Assembly (NCBI RefSeq): GCF_014279655.1
Contig: NZ_CP047946.1
Location: 806,001 to 870,000 of the forward strand
Source of the DNA: Synechococcus sp. ROS8604
Lineage (GTDB): Bacteria > Cyanobacteriota > Cyanobacteriia > PCC-6307 > Cyanobiaceae
Length of the DNA: 64,000 bases
Direction: 5' to 3'
The first letter of the stretch is position 1. Each line of letters opens with the position of its first letter. Under the pieces are notes generated by a model that ran no database searches, was not told where the DNA came from, and saw only the letters and a program-made list of their open reading frames with translations. The translations under genes and the position numbers were made by a program. Below are positions 62,747 to 64,000 of the stretch, piece by piece.

Positions 62747-63820
62747 TCATCGCATATTAAGGCACCATGAACCATTTTCACTGCTTAAGTATTGGATAGT
62801 TGCTTTATGATCAAGAGACGCTGCTTTTTTGAAGTCGGCACATGCTCCATGAGAATCTTTTAATCCAATCTTGGCATTAGCGCGATTCGAATAGGCGGGG
62901 GCAAACTGAGGATTAATTACAATTGCCTTGTTAGAATCAGCAATTGCTCCTTGATAATCCCCCAAATAATCCTTGGCAATCCCACGGTTTGAATAATAGT
63001 CAGGAGAAGATGAATCAATCTTTATCGCATTGCTGTAATCAATAATTGACCCTTTAATATCCTTTAACGCAAACTTGGCATTACCTCGCTTAAAATAATT
63101 ATCAGAGTCATGCGGATCAATATCAATCGATTTATTGTAATCGAGAATTGCTCCTTGCAAATCATTTAACTTATGCTTAGCGAGACCTCGATTATTATAA
63201 GCGTATGCATTGTTTGGATCAAGCAATAGTGCTTTATTGAAATCAACAATTGCCCCTTGCGGATCATTCTTGAATTCCAACTTGGCACTAGCAAGATTTA
63301 CATGAGCAGCAGCAAACTGTGGATTAATTGCAATTGCGTTGCTTAAATCAGAGATTGCGCCTTCAGCATCCTTGATCTTAAACTTAGCATTACCACGATT
63401 GTATAGGGCATTGGCATTATTCGGATTGATCTCTATTGCTATACTATAGTCTGAGATTGCTCCTTGAATATCATTCAACTCCAACCTAGCATTACCTCGA
63501 TTAGAGTAGAAAGCGGAATAACTAGGATTGATCTCTATTGCCCTATTGAAATCAAGAATTGAACCCTGAATATCCTTTAATTTGAACTTTGCGACACCAC
63601 GATCATTGTAAGCATTGGCATCTTGAGGGTTAGTATCTATTGACAATGAGAGTTCAGCAATCTCATTCTTAATAGCAAGAATATCATCACTGTTTGAATC
63701 TGCAGAAATATTAGAAACTTCCCCAGCAACATTCGATTGAGCACGACACCCAGCAATCAAAGGTGCCCCAAGCGCAACCAGCGAAAGGACAGCAGCAATG
63801 GCAGAAGTCCTGCGAGACAT
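62747..63820 (-). CDS. TPR-repeat lipoprotein
   Basis: From ATG 63820 the product starts MSRRTSAIAAVLSLVALGAP followed by the lipobox LIAGC, so it is a lipoprotein of the outer or inner membrane; an ATG 17 codons upstream is less likely. Residues ~70-340 are about eight tandem 34-residue TPR units with the pattern NRG.AK..L.D..GAI.D...AI.I.P. The repeats are regular and similar to one another, suggesting recent expansion. The end (HGACADFKKAASLDHKATIQ) is a final TPR with two nearby Cys. Role: protein-protein scaffold, partner unknown. Confidence 0.85.
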   Translation of the reverse strand: MSRRTSAIAAVLSLVALGAPLIAGCRAQSNVAGEVSNISADSNSDDILAIKNEIAELSLSIDTNPQDANAYNDRGVAKFKLKDIQGSILDFNRAIEINPSYSAFYSNRGNARLELNDIQGAISDYSIAIEINPNNANALYNRGNAKFKIKDAEGAISDLSNAIAINPQFAAAHVNLASAKLEFKNDPQGAIVDFNKALLLDPNNAYAYNNRGLAKHKLNDLQGAILDYNKSIDIDPHDSDNYFKRGNAKFALKDIKGSIIDYSNAIKIDSSSPDYYSNRGIAKDYLGDYQGAIADSNKAIVINPQFAPAYSNRANAKIGLKDSHGACADFKKAASLDHKATIQYLSSENGSWCLNMR

Positions 63821-64000
63821 ATATGGGGTGCCTACTTCCGTCAAGGTAGTCAAAGCAGACTGTGAGGGCAATCAGCAACTAATGCAAAGACGCCTTCATC
63901 TTGAGTTTTGCAATCAATTTTCGTGGAAATCATCGAATTGCTCAACCATGGCAGAGTCCTAGTTGAGATCATTCATCCCAATATCTAAAATCACGAACAA
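63821..64000. other. Upstream region of the TPR lipoprotein, no gene seen
   Basis: It should hold the promoter of the TPR lipoprotein gene. No other feature recognised before the window ends. Confidence 0.3.

Overview
The window looks like a chromosome segment of a marine picocyanobacterium, most likely Synechococcus. The evidence is a CpcS/CpeS-type bilin lyase, an ARC6/Ftn2 division protein, DUF1517, DUF3611 and TIGR03792 cyanobacterial families, the cyanobacterial-type long ThiE, and several tiny membrane proteins. GC-rich, tightly packed housekeeping blocks alternate with AT-rich accessory stretches full of small genes and gene relics.

Layout. 1-738: end of an unknown gene. 789-11790: an integrated element of about 11 kb, bounded by 20-bp direct repeats that lie inside the 5' coding end of a histone-deacetylase-family gene. 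It carries a tyrosine integrase, an overlapping T7-type single-subunit RNA polymerase gene broken by one in-frame TGA, an outer-membrane barrel gene, a REP-associated (Y1) transposase and several small proteins. 11721-24130: core block (deacetylase, pdhA, ARC6-like, ffh, rpsP, phoH, a Bax-inhibitor-like protein, era, bilin lyase, trmD) that includes a frameshifted acetolactate decarboxylase. 24.1-32 kb: decayed island with two broken barrel genes, Nif11/RiPP-leader relics, an ilvC relic, a transporter relic, and a second transposase-plus-barrel module inverted relative to the first. 32-38 kb: core block (ispF, larB, thiS, thiE, ribF). 38-40 kb: nearly empty AT-rich DNA with one Nif11-like gene. 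40-51.4 kb: core block (surE, pheS, ABC1 kinase, FAD oxidoreductase, nadK, a regulator with a degenerate receiver, cobL), interrupted by a glutamine-amidotransferase gene split at an A8 run. 51.4-60.1 kb: a replication/repair locus whose main product joins an archaeo-eukaryotic-type primase, a RecA-like helicase, a 3'-5' exonuclease and a family A DNA polymerase in one 1567-residue chain. It overlaps a 1167-residue RecB-like nuclease/RNase H-like/SF1 helicase gene. 60.1-64 kb: a cluster of small acidic paralogues and a TPR lipoprotein.

The two most unusual parts are the all-in-one primase-helicase-polymerase operon and the deacetylase-targeting element with its int-RNA polymerase pair. Together they resemble the information-processing genes of T7-like phages, but no capsid, portal or terminase gene was recognised, and the link between the two loci is inference.
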